Shown: piece after piece, positions 38,037 to 50,625 of the stretch | Layout: the number at the start of each line of letters is the position of its first letter | Numbering within the stretch: the stretch's first letter is position 1 | Source of the DNA: Polytrichum commune | Taxonomy: Eukaryota; Streptophyta; Polytrichopsida; Polytrichales; Polytrichaceae | DNA length: 64,000 nt | NCBI GenBank assembly: GCA_950295325.1 | Contig: OX485804.1 | Span: 70,160,033-70,224,032 of the forward strand | Direction of reading: 5' to 3' | Translations under genes and position numbers: made by a program | Notes under the pieces: model-generated | Database searches by the model: none | What the model saw: only the letters and a program-made list of their open reading frames with translations | Told to the model about the DNA's origin: nothing

Positions 38037-38668
38037 ATGTCTGGCTCCGAGGGTGACCAAATAGAACATGAGATTGTGATTGTGGGCCATCAGCTTGCAC
38101 TTGTGAACCACAAATTGCAAAGCCAATTGGAAACCATGAAAGATCTCATCCACGAGTACGAGGTTTTTTTGGCGGCGGAGGGAATGCTGGATTGGTCTGG
38201 GATCATCCCCGTTGAAACGGCTCTCCTTGCTCTGCCAATGCTAATTCCTTCCCCACGTCCTACAACCATTGCTGTTCCGGACATGAACATAGTAGACCTC
38301 TGTGCGGTTGTCCTCCCCTTAATTCAGGATGACATGTTTTCATGGAGAGAGGACAAATTTTTTGCCAGCTTGGGGAAAAAACCCACACATGCCTACACCC
38401 GAACCAACCCCCCCTGCAGTCATATAGGTTTCCAGCATGTGCCTGTGGCAGTCCTGGGAGGGAGGGAGGGAGGTGGACATGCCCTATGGGTTGTGGGGGG
38501 ACTTGCATCGACAAGTTGTGTGCACGGACAATGTGCAATTCCTAAAGACCAACCACCCTATGCTTCATGTCTTCTACAAATCTATGGAGGCGCAACTTTG
38601 TGTTGTCACCAGATGCTGCCCGGAAATGCATCGCAAAACCCCGGCAGTTCCCAAGTTTTTTGGATAGT
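38037..38668 (+). pseudogene. Unassigned, probably frameshifted coding sequence
   Basis: From MMSGSEGDQIEHEIVIVGHQ (38034) the frame reads protein-like sequence through LALVNHKLQSQLETMKDLIH, LDWSGIIPVETALLALPML, MNIVDLCAVVLPLIQDDMFS and WREDKFFASLGKK. From about 38,437 a second frame carries the better sequence (MPYGLWGDLHRQVVCTDNVQ, FLKTNHPMLHVFYKSMEAQL, CCPEMHRKTPAVPKFFG, stop). The switch suggests an indel around 38,420. I do not recognise the family. Its neighbours are transposon remains, so a decayed transposon gene is likeliest. Confidence 0.35.
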
Positions 38669-39501
38669 GCATGCAACGGGGATTGCAATTATTAGGGTTA
38701 CTTTGTATTTTTGTGTTCGTCCAGTGTGTGCCAGATTCTAACTTCATTAAAGGGAGAGTTGCACATATCTTGGTTATATTTGTGATGGTATTGGATCATA
38801 TATACTTGTGTATCGTTCAAGATTGTTGCACAAGAGCTTAGTTCTTCCCAATTCTTAGAGGAAGAGACCAGCCTCAAACGCACGAGAGAAGGCGATCGTG
38901 AAGGAAAAGGCATCAGACGCCAACAATGAGGATTTGGTTGAAGCCGACACGACACTGACTGTTCCGCCTTCAAAGAAGATAAGTAACAACAACATTGTAT
39001 TCGCCAATATGAAACAGGCAGCAAGTATGAAACAAGTAGCAAATCTTTCCTCCCCCAATATAATATTTGCATGCGTGTAGAATATACACCCAAATGTGGT
39101 CACCACCACATGTCGGCAAGTCAGAGTCCCGAGAATGTCCGTGGGCGGAGTGGGGGCAGTGTTGTTTATGAAGGTCAGGGCTGACTTGAATTTATTTTTG
39201 TTGACTTAGTGCAACGCGTTTTTATAAATTGCAAGTAATTTTTGTTGGCCTTGCAGTGTGCATATGCAGAATGCCGGAGGAGGGAGAGGAAAGGGCAGCA
39301 ACAAAACGTCAGCCCGGTAGTCAAAACCAGAGTGGGATTTAAACCGAAACAGGACGCAGAAACCCGCGAAGAACATGCCATATGTAAGAATCGCGACACC
39401 CACGGGATATATAAACCTTCAACTTCGTCAAGGAGCTTTAATTCTGTGAAAATTTTAGTCGTGCTAACCGGTGACTGTGTTTTCATTGTTTATACGCCCA
39501 G

Positions 39502-39792
39502 GGAGCATGGGCAAAAGGGGAGTTGGTGGATTTATTTCACCCTGACGAGCCGGTGAAAAAAATTGTTGAGTGTTGCACTGTCTCTGGCTATGTTGGAGAA
39601 CCATTCCATGGCATGAGCATTGCGCCAGGAATGTTTAAGGTTAATGTGGGCCGGATTTTGGTTCAGGATTGTCCGTTGTTTGTGACTGTCGAAGACGACA
39701 TGCCTCCACAGCTGACACTTTTGAATGTCAAGCGCGGGATGACGGTGTGGCCAGGAGCCTATCTACGCCTGTATGAGCCAAGCTCAGAATAA
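39502..39792 (+). CDS. Plant-transposon-associated domain, possible last exon (DUF8039-like)
   Basis: After an acceptor-like sequence (tatacgcccag|gga) the frame reads WAKGELVDLFHPDEPVKKIV, ECCTVSGYV, FHGMSIAPGMFKVNVGRILV, then LNVKRGMTVWPGAYLRLYE and a stop at 39790. The order (a 'leader-HPDEP' strand, a 'HG-x-IxPG' turn, a 'V-WP' end) resembles the small C-terminal domain found in many plant CACTA-type reading frames. That link is from memory, not search. Upstream exons are uncertain. Confidence 0.4.
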   Translation, partial: GAWAKGELVDLFHPDEPVKKIVECCTVSGYVGEPFHGMSIAPGMFKVNVGRILVQDCPLFVTVEDDMPPQLTLLNVKRGMTVWPGAYLRLYEPSSE

Positions 39793-41760
39793 ATAATGTG
39801 GTCTTTATAGTTTTGAAGAAGTAACATACGCGGATGCACAAGTATGACCATATACGAGGCGTTCATGTTGGACACATGAACTTGGCAATAAAATGTGTTG
39901 TTATGTTTTGTTTGTTTTTTATTGGGTTGTTGTTTATGTCAATCCTTGTGAGCCCAATATGGAGCCCACATGTTTTCTTAACCTCTAAAATTCATAAGAA
40001 TGTAGGTTTGATTTTTGTACCAAACATTTGAAAGCATAAAAAGAGTGTGAGTTCGGGTGTGGATGAAATTTAGATATAAGCCAAAGCACTTGGGAGTGGG
40101 GCATGGTAGGATTAATTAGAAATAAGTAATGGGATTGCAAGGGGGTAGGCCCTCGGCAGTAAGGGTTGGCCTTGTTAGATAGTTTTAATTGACTAAGTTA
40201 GGATAGGTGGGTAACCGTAATGGGGTGCGGACACCTGTTCCCTAGAAAAAACCGGGACCAGGACTTTATTGGTTCGGTGGACGGGCAGAGCATTGAGAGA
40301 GAGGAATGATCAGGAGAAGGTGGCGAGAGAGGTCGGCTGGAAGCGTGGCGGAGTTTGCTGGTCGATGCCTCGGCATCGATTCACAGCGGGATTTGGCAGC
40401 TGCATTAGGGAGCGGTAGCAAAAGGGGTGAATGGGGGAGAGAGGAGGCAGGCAAGGCTGGTCAGACAAGGGTGAATGAGAGGTAATGCGAGGGAGGCAAG
40501 GTCTAGTCGAAGTTGTTGGCTGAGGGCAGAGGATGCGCATTCGGGAGGAGCGGGGTAGATGAAATTGCTGGCATTGCTTTGATGATGAAACATGGATTGT
40601 AACGGCTGGTAGCCTCAATGGGATGCGGATCTCGGAGTCCAGAAGCTCACACAATGAGTGAAGGAGAGGGGAGATGTGCGGGAATTTTGATCAGGCAAAA
40701 GGCATTTGTTCTGGGGATTACTCCTGCAATGCAGGCACCTGGTAATTGGAATTGTGGTCGGAATTGAGTGTGGGAAGAAGTGCAGAAGGGCCTCGAATCA
40801 CTCGGCATCAATAATTCCAGGGTTGTTGATTGAGCAGTCAAATTGGTGCGGAAGGGGAACAGTGTGGGCAAGGCAGCCGTTTTCTTTTAGTTGCAATTGG
40901 TTGCTCGATTGAGGCCACAGTTAAGGTGTTGTTCAGGGGCCGAAGCTGGAATTCAGGAATTGAGGAGAGGAGCTGGAACCCCGCAACAAGAAGGGGTGAA
41001 ATTGGCTAGTAGGAGAACGGGCTCCTCAAGCTGCTGCTGTCTACTGGTTACCGAACTGAGAGGGCGGAGGAAGGCAGTTGAGCCAGTACCCACAGGGCAG
41101 GTTGCTACCAGGTCCAGCAAGGAGGTGACTCATTTAATGGGAAGGCTAAGGGGTGCGGCAGTTGACAAGTTTAAGGTGCATCAGGGCAATGGGAAGTTAG
41201 GGGCTAGGTAGGTAGGGCTGCCAATTTTGGTGGGATGTGAGGGGATTTATTTAAGTGAGGCTTGATGGAGGAATGCCCCAACAAGTCAAGTTAATCATAG
41301 ACATCTAATACAATTAGGAGCATGGTGGTGTTGATCATTTCAATATGATGTAATTGGGTGTGAGCTTGGTATGGACATGAATTTATGACATGTGAGGCAT
41401 ACAAGGCCGAGGGGTGTTTTAAGAATTGTGTTTGGGTCACTTTTAGCAAAGCTGGTGAATTCAACACTAGAGGGAGGTTGTGATGAGAAAGCCAGTCCAC
41501 ACTGTGGGATTTAATTAAGCCAATGTTAACCTCAAGCTTCCACCTGGACTACCACGCACAAGGGTGGGGGTTTGTGGCTGACAATCCTGAAAGAAGTGTT
41601 GAAATTCTATTGGTGCCCATCATGCGCTGGACTTCATGTGAAGAGGTATAATTAGCCTCCTTGTGAATTTGTACATGAAAAACACTCCATCATTCAATGT
41701 GATTGGAGCTATTTTTTTATCAATGTTGTGTACATGTTGGCATGTTGTGGTTGGCATGTT
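39793..41760. other. Purine-rich stretch with two-strand ORFs, no supported gene
   Basis: From about 40,260 to 41,220 the plus strand is rich in GAG/GGA, so the minus strand has Pro/Ser/Leu-rich ORFs (40310-40654, 40405-40593) and the plus strand Gly/Arg/Glu ORFs (40891-41211). The composition explains the openness. The segment could be an LTR or untranslated leader of an element, but no second copy is in the window. Confidence 0.4.
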
Positions 41761-41779
41761 GTAGTTGTTAATGCAAGAG

Positions 41780-41899
41780 GCTCAAGAAGAAGCTCTTCAA
41801 GTAGCATTGAACATCTTCAACACTGAGGATGTGGGTGGACGAACAACAAGGATGAAGTATGAAAGACAACTTCATACAACTGTCAAGAAACACTTTGAG
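41780..41899 (+). pseudogene. Exon fragment like plant guanylate-binding proteins
   Basis: A 120-nt, phase 0-0 exon with acceptor gcaagag|gct and donor gag|gtaagt. It reads AQEEALQVALNIFNTEDVGG then RTTRMKYERQLHTTVKKHFE. The pattern EAL..A...FN...VG....R.KYE..L.....K.FE matches the start of the helical C-terminal region of plant guanylate-binding (dynamin-like GTPase) proteins as I remember it. The expected next exon (YKRNAFMEADL type) is not found downstream within 500 bp, nor is a GTPase domain upstream, so this is probably an isolated captured or left-over exon. Confidence 0.4.
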
Positions 41900-42572
41900 G
41901 TAAGTACGAATTTTCTTTGGTGTGGTTTCTTTTGTATGAGAGATTACGTTGCCCGGATTCTGGATAATTTTAACATTGCAAACAGACACGAGGTTGTTTA
42001 TTCAAAGAATTCTCTTAAGTATGTCTTTGGAAGTTTTCCCTGATACCTTGAATTCACATAGATACATCTTCACACATATTATTTTCTTGTAATACTTGAA
42101 TAAAGAGTCTTACACCAGTATGTTTGATCTCTGGTTCTGATTGCAGTCGAAGTGCTAGCCTGGATAATTGATGATGAGCTTCTACTGGTTCTCGCCCTCA
42201 TCTATAGGTGATTATTGATCGATCACATGGTTAGGAAGTGCCTCTTTACAATCTCAGTCCCAAGTTCCTGATACATGTTGTTAGTTTGTAATGGACAAGA
42301 CAGTTCCCTTTGTCAACATAGCTAAGCAGAGTATCTTGCAGAATGAACATTGTAGGTTCTACAACTGAAGTTTTTGGGTAAGACCCCATGGAAAGACTTA
42401 AACTATCCATTAGTTCTACCTTATTAATAGTATGCATTCATTTCCTTAATGAGCTGAACATGTGTTGAAGAAGCGATCATTTTGGTAAGCAGTTAACTGC
42501 AACCTGCTACCTTTTCTTGGCTGAGGAAGTAGAATTGACCAAATTCTTGGCACTTGGCATAATTAAAGACAT

Positions 42573-42740
42573 TTGTGTTGCAATAGTAATAAGAAAAAAA
42601 ACAATGATGCACAAGATGGTGGCGATGCTAAACTGCTCTCTGTGTCCCAAATAGTTCAAGAAGAAAACACCGAAGTAAACCAACAGCCCACATCAAACAA
42701 AAAAAAGGTTACAGACAGGCCTAGCCGAGCTGACGTTCAG
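42573..42740 (+). other. Exon-like Lys/Asn-rich segment
   Basis: Reads KKKNNDAQDGGDAKLLSVSQ, then EENTEVNQQP and NKKKVTDRPSRADVQ before a caggtaaaa donor-like site. It is hydrophilic and disordered-looking, with no family recognised. It lies between two host-gene fragments and could be part of the same patchwork. Confidence 0.2.
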
Positions 42741-43031
42741 GTAAAAACTAGCACATGTCACAATTGGGAATCTTTCTTGACTAATTCCAGAGAATGTGTT
42801 GAAATTGGTTGATTAATATTGTACTTACATGTTGCAAGAATTTGGGTTGCTCTTTTTGCACTAGGTATATTTCTTAGTGAACTTTGTCAGGGCATCTGTC
42901 TTGCAGTCTCTCTTGAAGGGAGAAAGTGATGTCCCTCAATTTATTTTCTAAATGGTTTTCTAATACCTGGTACTCTATATCATCTTATATTTCAATCCAT
43001 TCTGCTTGGACAACTTCAAGGTTCTCTCTGC

Positions 43032-43243
43032 CCTGCCATGGCCAAGGAGGGAGATGTGAAGCATGTTGCAGAGGAAGGGGGTACATTTGTAGATGGAGTG
43101 TTGTCATTGCTTATCCTGATCAGATGACAAAGTCAGGGAAGAAGTTGCCTAAGAAATATGTAAAGAGTGTTAGAGAGGTTGTCAAGAGGTTGCGGGAGTC
43201 ATTTCAGGAGGACACTATGAACGACGCAAAATTTAGAAGAAAT
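43032..43243 (+). pseudogene. Frameshifted fragment like the thylakoid-lumen 16.5-kDa protein (MPH2 type)
   Basis: One frame reads AKEGDVKHVAEEGGTFVDGV then LSL. After a shift near 43,113 the next frame reads YPDQMTKSGKKLPKKYVKSV, REVVKRLRESFQEDTMND and AKFRRN. The second half follows the core I recall for the Arabidopsis thylakoid lumen 16.5-kDa protein (TKSGK-LPK-Y-KS-REVVK-LRES...FRR), which helps maintain photosystem II under high light. Similarity ends abruptly after FRRN, so both the 5' targeting part and the C-terminal helices are missing. Truncation plus frameshift mark it as non-functional. The family name needs a search. Confidence 0.45.
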
Positions 43244-43761
43244 GTCCATCCAACATTGGAATTGGTGACTGCACATCCATTCTGTAGCAGCATTGCTCAC
43301 AATCGGAACAATAGTACTTGAGGAAGAGCACTGGGTGGTAATCTATCAATGTGATTCTCTAAGAGGTGTGTGAAATCATAACTTGTGCATTGGAGTGTTA
43401 TGTGGGTAGGACAACATGTGGGTGGGTTTTGGTTCTGGGGTTGTTCCACAATGAATTGCGAGTGTTTCTAGTGCGTGTTGTTGTTGGGACTGCTTATTTA
43501 ATCTCCTTAGCTTTGGGATAGGATGAAATTGAGACCTAAAAGGATAGGGGAACATACATTGGGATGAATTCTTTGTTAGTTGTGGTCGCACTTGATGCTA
43601 TAGACAAAAGAGCACAAGAAATGATAGAGATGTTTGTTATTGATCTAGAGCATAGCAGACGCACACATGAAAAACTTAATTCAAACTTTCGGAGAATTCT
43701 TTCATCATCAACAAATAATGATAATGATTCCTATGGTTTAGTTTCGAATGATATGGATTGA

Positions 43762-46530
43762 ACTTTAGGATATTAATACATCTCTAAAAACTCACTTTAT
43801 TTTAGTTGTTCTCACGAGCAATGACCCTTACATTGAGAGTAGAGATAATGAAGGTTGAGATTGTATTAACTCCAAAGAATTATATTCAAATCATAAGGAG
43901 AAAAAAAGGTTAATATTTTTTTTGAGGATTACGATTGAGCATGTTAATGAAACATGATATTCTCAAGCGATTATAAATTAACATGATCTTATATTGTGAG
44001 TCTTCTCAGCTTATTGTAAAGGAACGGCCCATGGTGTTCATCAAGAGGTTACCATTTTCTTTTATTCAATCAAGGGAGGAAATGGATCACTAAGCAAGTG
44101 GCCCTTAAGAAGCCAATTCCGCAAAAGTGGCGGAATGAAATTTCCCTCTGCACCTCGTTTAAGTGGAATATCATCTCGCACAAAGCTAAGGCACAAAAAG
44201 AGGTTGTATTTCTCTGGTCGATCATCCCCAAGGCTGTGGCAATTAACGAGAAACGTAGAAAATCCTCGGGGGGGGTCACTCCCTCTTATAATAATGCATG
44301 CATGTGCGCTTAGGACCTATTTATTGGGGGCTATTTACCTTGCACAAAATATTATAAGGCATGGTTTTTTCAAAATAATGATAAATGCTTGTATTTTAAT
44401 ACACCCTATCAGTAATTATAAATTTTGAGGGAATCATTTTAAAAACTCTATTTTACTTATACTGCCAAAGAAAATTGGAAAGAAGATTGCAATTCAAACA
44501 ATGCGCTGAAATTTTCCCTCCCGGCACGTAGGTAGAGAACATTAACTCCACATTGGATATATTGGTTCAGTAACGTTCAAGCCAGCCAACCTGCAAAGTC
44601 ATCCATCCAAACTTTTTCAAAAGAAAATTACCTCTTTTCATCCACTAGCACAGACCCTACCCTAGACCCGTTACCCTTAGTAATTGTTTCCACGATATTT
44701 TACATGTACTAACTTGATAAGGAGGGGGCCACACCCGGGGGGTCCATGCCCGGTACTGGTGCCGGCACCGGTGGGGAATAGCTAATGGGCACCCCACATG
44801 GGGTATCCAAAACGGCCCTTGTGGCATGGTGTCAAAAGTTGTCCCCTCGTCCTTCCTACCGGAAAGGGGTTCACAGCTGCCCAGAACACTGCTTTCTCGA
44901 CGTAGCCAAATACCAGCGTTTCGAGGAAGCGGATGGATGGTGTGAATGAAAATACGGAGGTTGGGATGGATGTCATCCACTGCCAGAGCCGCAGCGCAAT
45001 GGAAGCGGGCAATGGAGGTCGGACATTCGAGGGTGGGACGGGGGTTCGGTCGAACATGGTGTGCATGTGGCCTGCGGCGAGTCGATGCGACTTGGGGGGG
45101 TCGCCACTCAGTGGTTTCGGTGCGATTGTGGTTTCTTGAAGGTGAGTGCCACGCCCGCGAAGAACATCTACGTGTCCCGGAATGTGAGGCACGGGGGGAT
45201 CACACCCTCTTACATTTTGTAACTCTTACATTAATGGGGTATTTAATGGGGGGGTATTTATGCACCTCTCGGTATTTTTTCCCTCCCTATTTGTAGATAT
45301 AAAGTTGCTTTGACATATTTTTAAGCACCCTATGTTTATTTGTAATTTTTTGGAGAGACCAATTTTTAGCATCATATTTTTTTTATAAATTGTACAGGTA
45401 CCAAATAATGAACAGAATACTATAGCATTGCAAAATCGACTATGTGAGCAACAAATGTTCCATACTATCCATCTTGTCATTTAATCAGTTTCAATTAGTT
45501 ATACCAATGCTAAAGCATTCAAAGTACCATTCAAAACACAATCAATAACACTTGGAGTTTAGTTAAAAGATTACCAATGAACATGGAGATGACAAAATGT
45601 ACAAGCTAACATAGACAAGTTATAAACACGGATAGAACAAAACAAGCAATATAATCAATTGTCATAAGACATGAAAATTTTGCATAATTATCTACTCCAA
45701 AACAAAAGATTGCATTCAATTGAAAAAACTAAATACACAAATTGAAAACAAACACATTCAATTTACTTTAATTGTGTTCACAAACACATTCAACCTTGTA
45801 CCAAATATTTACAATGTGAAGGGTTAGGATATAACTATGCACCCTCCAATACATGTCAAGGTACATATCAATATCTTCTCTTATGTCATGATAAGACAAA
45901 AAATTTGGAGAGGTTTAACACCAATGATGACAACGAACTAAAACTAATTGTTGGCACGAGGCGGACATACCTCACGAGAGCGGAGCAAACCGAATCTTTG
46001 GGGCTTGTGACACACCATGTGTGAATGTTGTGAATGCTATGGAGCAAAGAAGAAAGCTCCAAAAAATGTGTCTTACCTACCGCCTCTGTGCCACGCTTCA
46101 CCAATGCAAGACCTCCTACCCAAACGCTTCACCGCCTTCATACCACTATGCTTGTCCAAACCCTAAGCAAACCCAAGGGCCGTTGAGAAGTCACAACATT
46201 CCTTCCCCCAAAAAAATCCACAACGTTTTCCTCCAAACTAACGCGTTTCATTCAAATTTGGACAAAATTACACAATTTTTCATCCAAGTAGTCTAACCCA
46301 TAATTATTCTATTGATTCTACTACACACATTTGGGGGGATCCAATATCTATAATCCTATTTTTTTTCTACTGATTACTAAAATGGAGGAATTATTCACCG
46401 CCATTTTACATATAAACATGTAGGGAACATATTTCCAAAGCTATGGTAGATCTAATGAATGTATAAATTTTACCCTCAACGAATTAAATTGACCCTATTT
46501 TTTATCTCACATGGTTTCTAAAATTCCGAT
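43762..46530. other. Intergenic DNA with compositionally open ORFs, no supported gene
   Basis: A GC-richer island at 44,700-45,200 is open on both strands (136 codons minus, 116 codons plus) but gives no recognisable protein. Flanking AT-rich DNA carries phrases that recur nearby ('ggggctatttacctt' at about 44,328 and 47,990), hinting at shared ends of old elements that I could not delimit. Confidence 0.35.
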
Positions 46531-46532
46531 AG

Positions 46533-48000
46533 TCACCTCCCCGTGATGTGAGGCACGTGCACATAAGAAATAGGGGTTGAGAGATGGAGAGTATGCGGGA
46601 ATGTGGCCCACCGCATTTGTTTCGGGAATTTGTGTTGTGAATCGCCCTCAGCAGGATAGGAGACCAGCGTCGCCACACAGGCCGTCCCCAATTCCAATGC
46701 TTGTGTTTGCAGGTGCGCTGTTGGGTTCATGTGCACACATAATTTTGGAAACCCACCATCGCTCCGCACACAGAACCAGGGGTCAACGGAGTGCTCCTCC
46801 GAGCAGGAGACGTCCATGAATGGCATTTTCGTTGTCTGTGTTGGTCTTCGCTGGGTTTTGGTTGGGGCAGATAGTCGCCATAGATCATACATTGGAGTCT
46901 GGTTAGCCGGATTGATTTTTGGATGGCTGTCGGCATGTTGTACTCGGCCCATCCGCTGCTAACAAATCGATGTTGTGTATTAGGGCATTGTCGTCCGCGT
47001 GGCTGGGGGTTGCGGCATCGTGAGCTTGGAGGTCGCCTTTTCTACCTTGGAAGGGGGCCCAAGGAAGGGGTGGGGTGAGAGTGTAAGAGGGGGTGGCATT
47101 GGAGGTTGTGCTATCCAGAAGACGCGGTGGAGCCGGATTGAAGCCGGGAGACGGAGGTAATTCCTGGCGCAACATCCTGGGCTACGGTTTGTGAATATTT
47201 GTCGGTTGTCCTGTTTTGGTTTGGTGGTTCGGGCTGTGGTGCCTGGTGTGGTATTTCTGTGCGCACAATTTGGTCGTTGCTGCCGGCCTCCAGCAGCTGT
47301 GCGGAGCATATCCGGGCGTCGGCATCGGCTCCGCCAATCGGGGACTGCCTGTCATTGGTTATTTTGCGGTCGGCAGGACGTGCTGCACATGAATGTGTGG
47401 TAGGAATCCAAGGTACTCGCCCCTTCGACCTTCTCGGCCGTGTCTTTGGTTATGTCCCATCCTGGTCCTCTGTTTTTTATGGTTGGGGCTCTACCATCCG
47501 CCCCCGTGTGTGAGGGGTGGACTGTGCGTGCCTTCGATCTGCTGCGATGATTGTGGGATGCGGTGCGGATTCGTGGGCCGGTTGCAACATTCGAGTGTCG
47601 TGCACATTTTTTGGTGCACATTCAGTGCGTCTGTCCGGGGTGGTTGTGGACATTGGGTGCGCCTGTGTCGAGTGTGGAGATTTTGCCATTCCCAGAGGTT
47701 GCATGCTCAAATTCATGGATTGGTTTGCAGTCGGGGGATTACACGTTCAGGGTGCTACGACGGGGATGGATCAGAAGCATACCTTTGTGTTTCTTTCTCG
47801 GAATTGGGATTGGTGCGCCTGTGGGGTCACTGTGCGGAGCGACGGATGTTCACAACAGTCACATTGGATTTCATTGTGAGTTCTTGCAGAGCTGTTGTCC
47901 TGCTGGTGTTGGCTCCACATGGTTGTGACACGGGTAGATCACTTTAAGGCATTTTTGTGCGCCACGTGCGGCTGGGGTTTTTTTTGCTTTGGGGCTATTT
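46533..48000. other. GC-rich degenerate segment with overlapping ORFs
   Basis: All three plus frames between 47,390 and 47,950 are open for over 100 codons and the minus strand is open at 46533-46952. Protein-like stretches shift between frames (CVECGDFAIPRGCMLKFMDW in one, FPEVACSNSWIGLQSGDYTF in another), as expected from an old, indel-ridden coding sequence. No family recognised. Confidence 0.3.
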
Positions 48001-49222
48001 ACCTTCAAGGGTTGAATTAAAACCTCCCTATAATTACTTAAATTTAAAAAATGGCCCATTTGTTTGCACCCTTCCATTACTTATATTGTCCAAGTCACTG
48101 CAATTTTTTGTACTCTATATTCTTTTTAAGCCATTTTTGGACAGACGGAAATCCCAATTATCATCCATCCCCGTGAGTCCTAAACCCATTTACATAGCAT
48201 ACTAAACATACCTTCTAGGATCCTTATCTTCAGCCCCTATATTAATTTTACAATAAAATAATGGCCCACGTTTTATGTCCATCCAACTTACTTATAATGG
48301 GATTGTCTACATTTAATGGCCCCTTCATTATTTGGAATTCCTTTATAATTTTAATTTCAAATGATTTTAATCCTCTCTATATTATGCCGCACGTCGTTTT
48401 TAAAATGCACTAAGTGATCCACCCGTGGGTTGTGATGGAGCTGGGGTGGCTTCCCAGGTGCTCCTCCAATTAGGTTCTCAATTGTCGATTTTGTATGTGC
48501 AGGTTTGCCTGTCTGGACTCCTCCACACTAAAATTCAACCCCCCCGGTCTCCACTCTTCGATGCTGGGAGACACCGGCTTTGCTACAATTGCACCTGCTC
48601 CGCAAGCCCACATGCGTGAATGTAATGCGGACATTTTTTCGGTCTCTCCAGGAAGCAACAACCATTTCTTTGGGCGGCCAACGATTGTCTACAGTTTAGG
48701 GCCCCGGGTTCCGTGGACTTCTTCACTTCTTGTGGTTGCCCTCGCCGTATGCAGGTCTCATCACTTGGCCGCAGCGTCGGGTGGTCCCCATATTGGTGCA
48801 TTCTTGCTCCACATGGCAATCCTTAGTGTAAACAGGTGCAACTCGGTGCATGCGTGTTCATTGGGCCCTTCGCATCTGCCGAGCACTCTTGCATTGTTTT
48901 TTTGCTGTTGTTTGTCTGCCACATTCTGTCGTGAGATATGTTGGCTTCATGTATCCCACCAAGGTTTACGCCCAGTAGGGTTTGCCATGGCATTTGTCCG
49001 TTGACTGTGAAGTTCTTTTGATTTCTACGGGTTTCCTGCCTTCAAAGAACTTGGATTTCTGGACCGGCTGCCATTCTGTGTGTCCTAAGGTGTTTATGTT
49101 GTGCGAATTATATGCGAGTCTATGTTTCCATGCAGCAAGACATAACATTACCAGTTTGCATTCAACTGTTGTTTGTATCTTTGTTTCAATAATTTTGTAG
49201 ATATTGGGGTTGTCTGTGTTCC

Positions 49223-49790
49223 ATGTGTGTGTGTTGGGGGGGGGGGGGTTTAATTGGTTTTCGAGCAATAGACGACGCTGTGCATTTGGGCGGGTGCTCG
49301 CAATGTCCGTCAACTCAAGTGCCCATAGACATGGACGATGGCTTCCCATCCGAGTTTGTGGACGACGAAGTGCCCCTGTCCAATGTTCCAGCGCCTTCGA
49401 GAGGTGGTGTGCGTGGTAGGGGTAGATCGAACACCGGACGGTCATCATCCGTATCTTCACATACAAAGGCTGCACTTCCCCACAAGGTTCGAGGGCCTAA
49501 CTGGACGGAGGCGGAAATGCTTGTCCTCATCGGGCAGAAACGGATTGAGTGGGACGGGAGGCATAATTGAAATTAGCCCTCTCTTGCCAAATTCATGTAT
49601 GGAAACACGGCGTGGAAGTTGATCTTGGCAGGTTGCATGGGTGTGGTTGGGTGCCCCCGACGTCGCCCGCATCGGGCGGGCCAGGAAATGGTGATTGCGC
49701 AAATACCAGTGCGTTGCGAGCCTTCAAGCCTATGGGGATTGAAGGGTGGGAGGGCGACGGGGACATTGCGGACCCGGCTGGAATAGGTGC
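49223..49790 (+). pseudogene. Degenerate Myb/SANT-like (trihelix-type) coding fragment
   Basis: A serine/arginine-rich leader (RGGVRGRGRSNTGRSSSVSS) is followed by GPNWTEAEMLVLIGQKRIEW, the usual opening of a plant Myb/SANT-like or trihelix DNA-binding domain (W-x-x-x-E-x-x-x-L-I), then a stop (49,568). In the continuing frame come PSLAKFMYGNTAWKLILAG and a broken CxxxxRRR segment. Such domains occur both in trihelix regulators and in the DNA-binding ORFs of plant DNA transposons. The internal stops and frameshifts mark it as decayed. Confidence 0.4.
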
Positions 49791-50625
49791 ACATGCGAGG
49801 CCCACGCCGTAGATGGCCGACATGGAATTCACAATGGAGGCCATGGGGAGAGCACAGTCTGTGCTCCCTCCCTGTTCCACACGCAAGCTATGGCCGGCCA
49901 CAACAATGGGGGCCGAACCCTAACCCACCCCCCCACCTGAGGGTTGTAAGAGTTGGGCGCTAAAGTCTGTTTGGTAGGTTATGGCCGCTGCTATCGCAAG
50001 TCACAGCCGCGAACCGGAGGCATTTTGGGTTCGGCGCCAAGCAGAAGGCAGGCGGAACAACAAAAATCGACCCACAAACAACAAAGAAAGTGCTCCCACA
50101 CCCACACACCCATGCCGCTACCTAGACACCGAAATGCGCAGGGAAGGGGTGAGGAGACCAGAATAAGCATGCATTACCCACCCGAAATGCAGTTCCCGAA
50201 GCTCAGCGTCAATTGCAATCGCCGTTGCTCCCTCCATGTCGTTGTGCGCGGATCTAGGAGCATAGGATGTTTCAGGGCCTCGGAGCGTGGGAGCACTACT
50301 AGGAATGGGGGTCCTTTCCCACACCAGAAGGAAATGGTTTTGCCAATTGATATCAAGCACGACACATATCCTAGTTGGTCCAACCACTATGGATGTGGTG
50401 TATTCTTGGACTAGTCCTAATTTTTAAAACGTATTGTGTCAAGACGATGTCCCAGGATAGTGCCCCTGGTAGGTGTCAAACTTGTGTCCCACTTTATTAT
50501 ATGATGCAACGGAATTAAAAGTTAATTTAGTCCATGCTATATATATATTAATCTCCAGCATTTATTAAAAAATGCAGTGATGGTGGGGGGCGCTACATCG
50601 CCGGCTACAGGTGTTTCGGTGTGTG

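Noticed and set aside
47393-47947. 184-codon Cys/Arg-rich ORF
   Set aside because: All three plus frames are open there because of GC-rich composition; the protein-like stretches are in other frames and shift between them.
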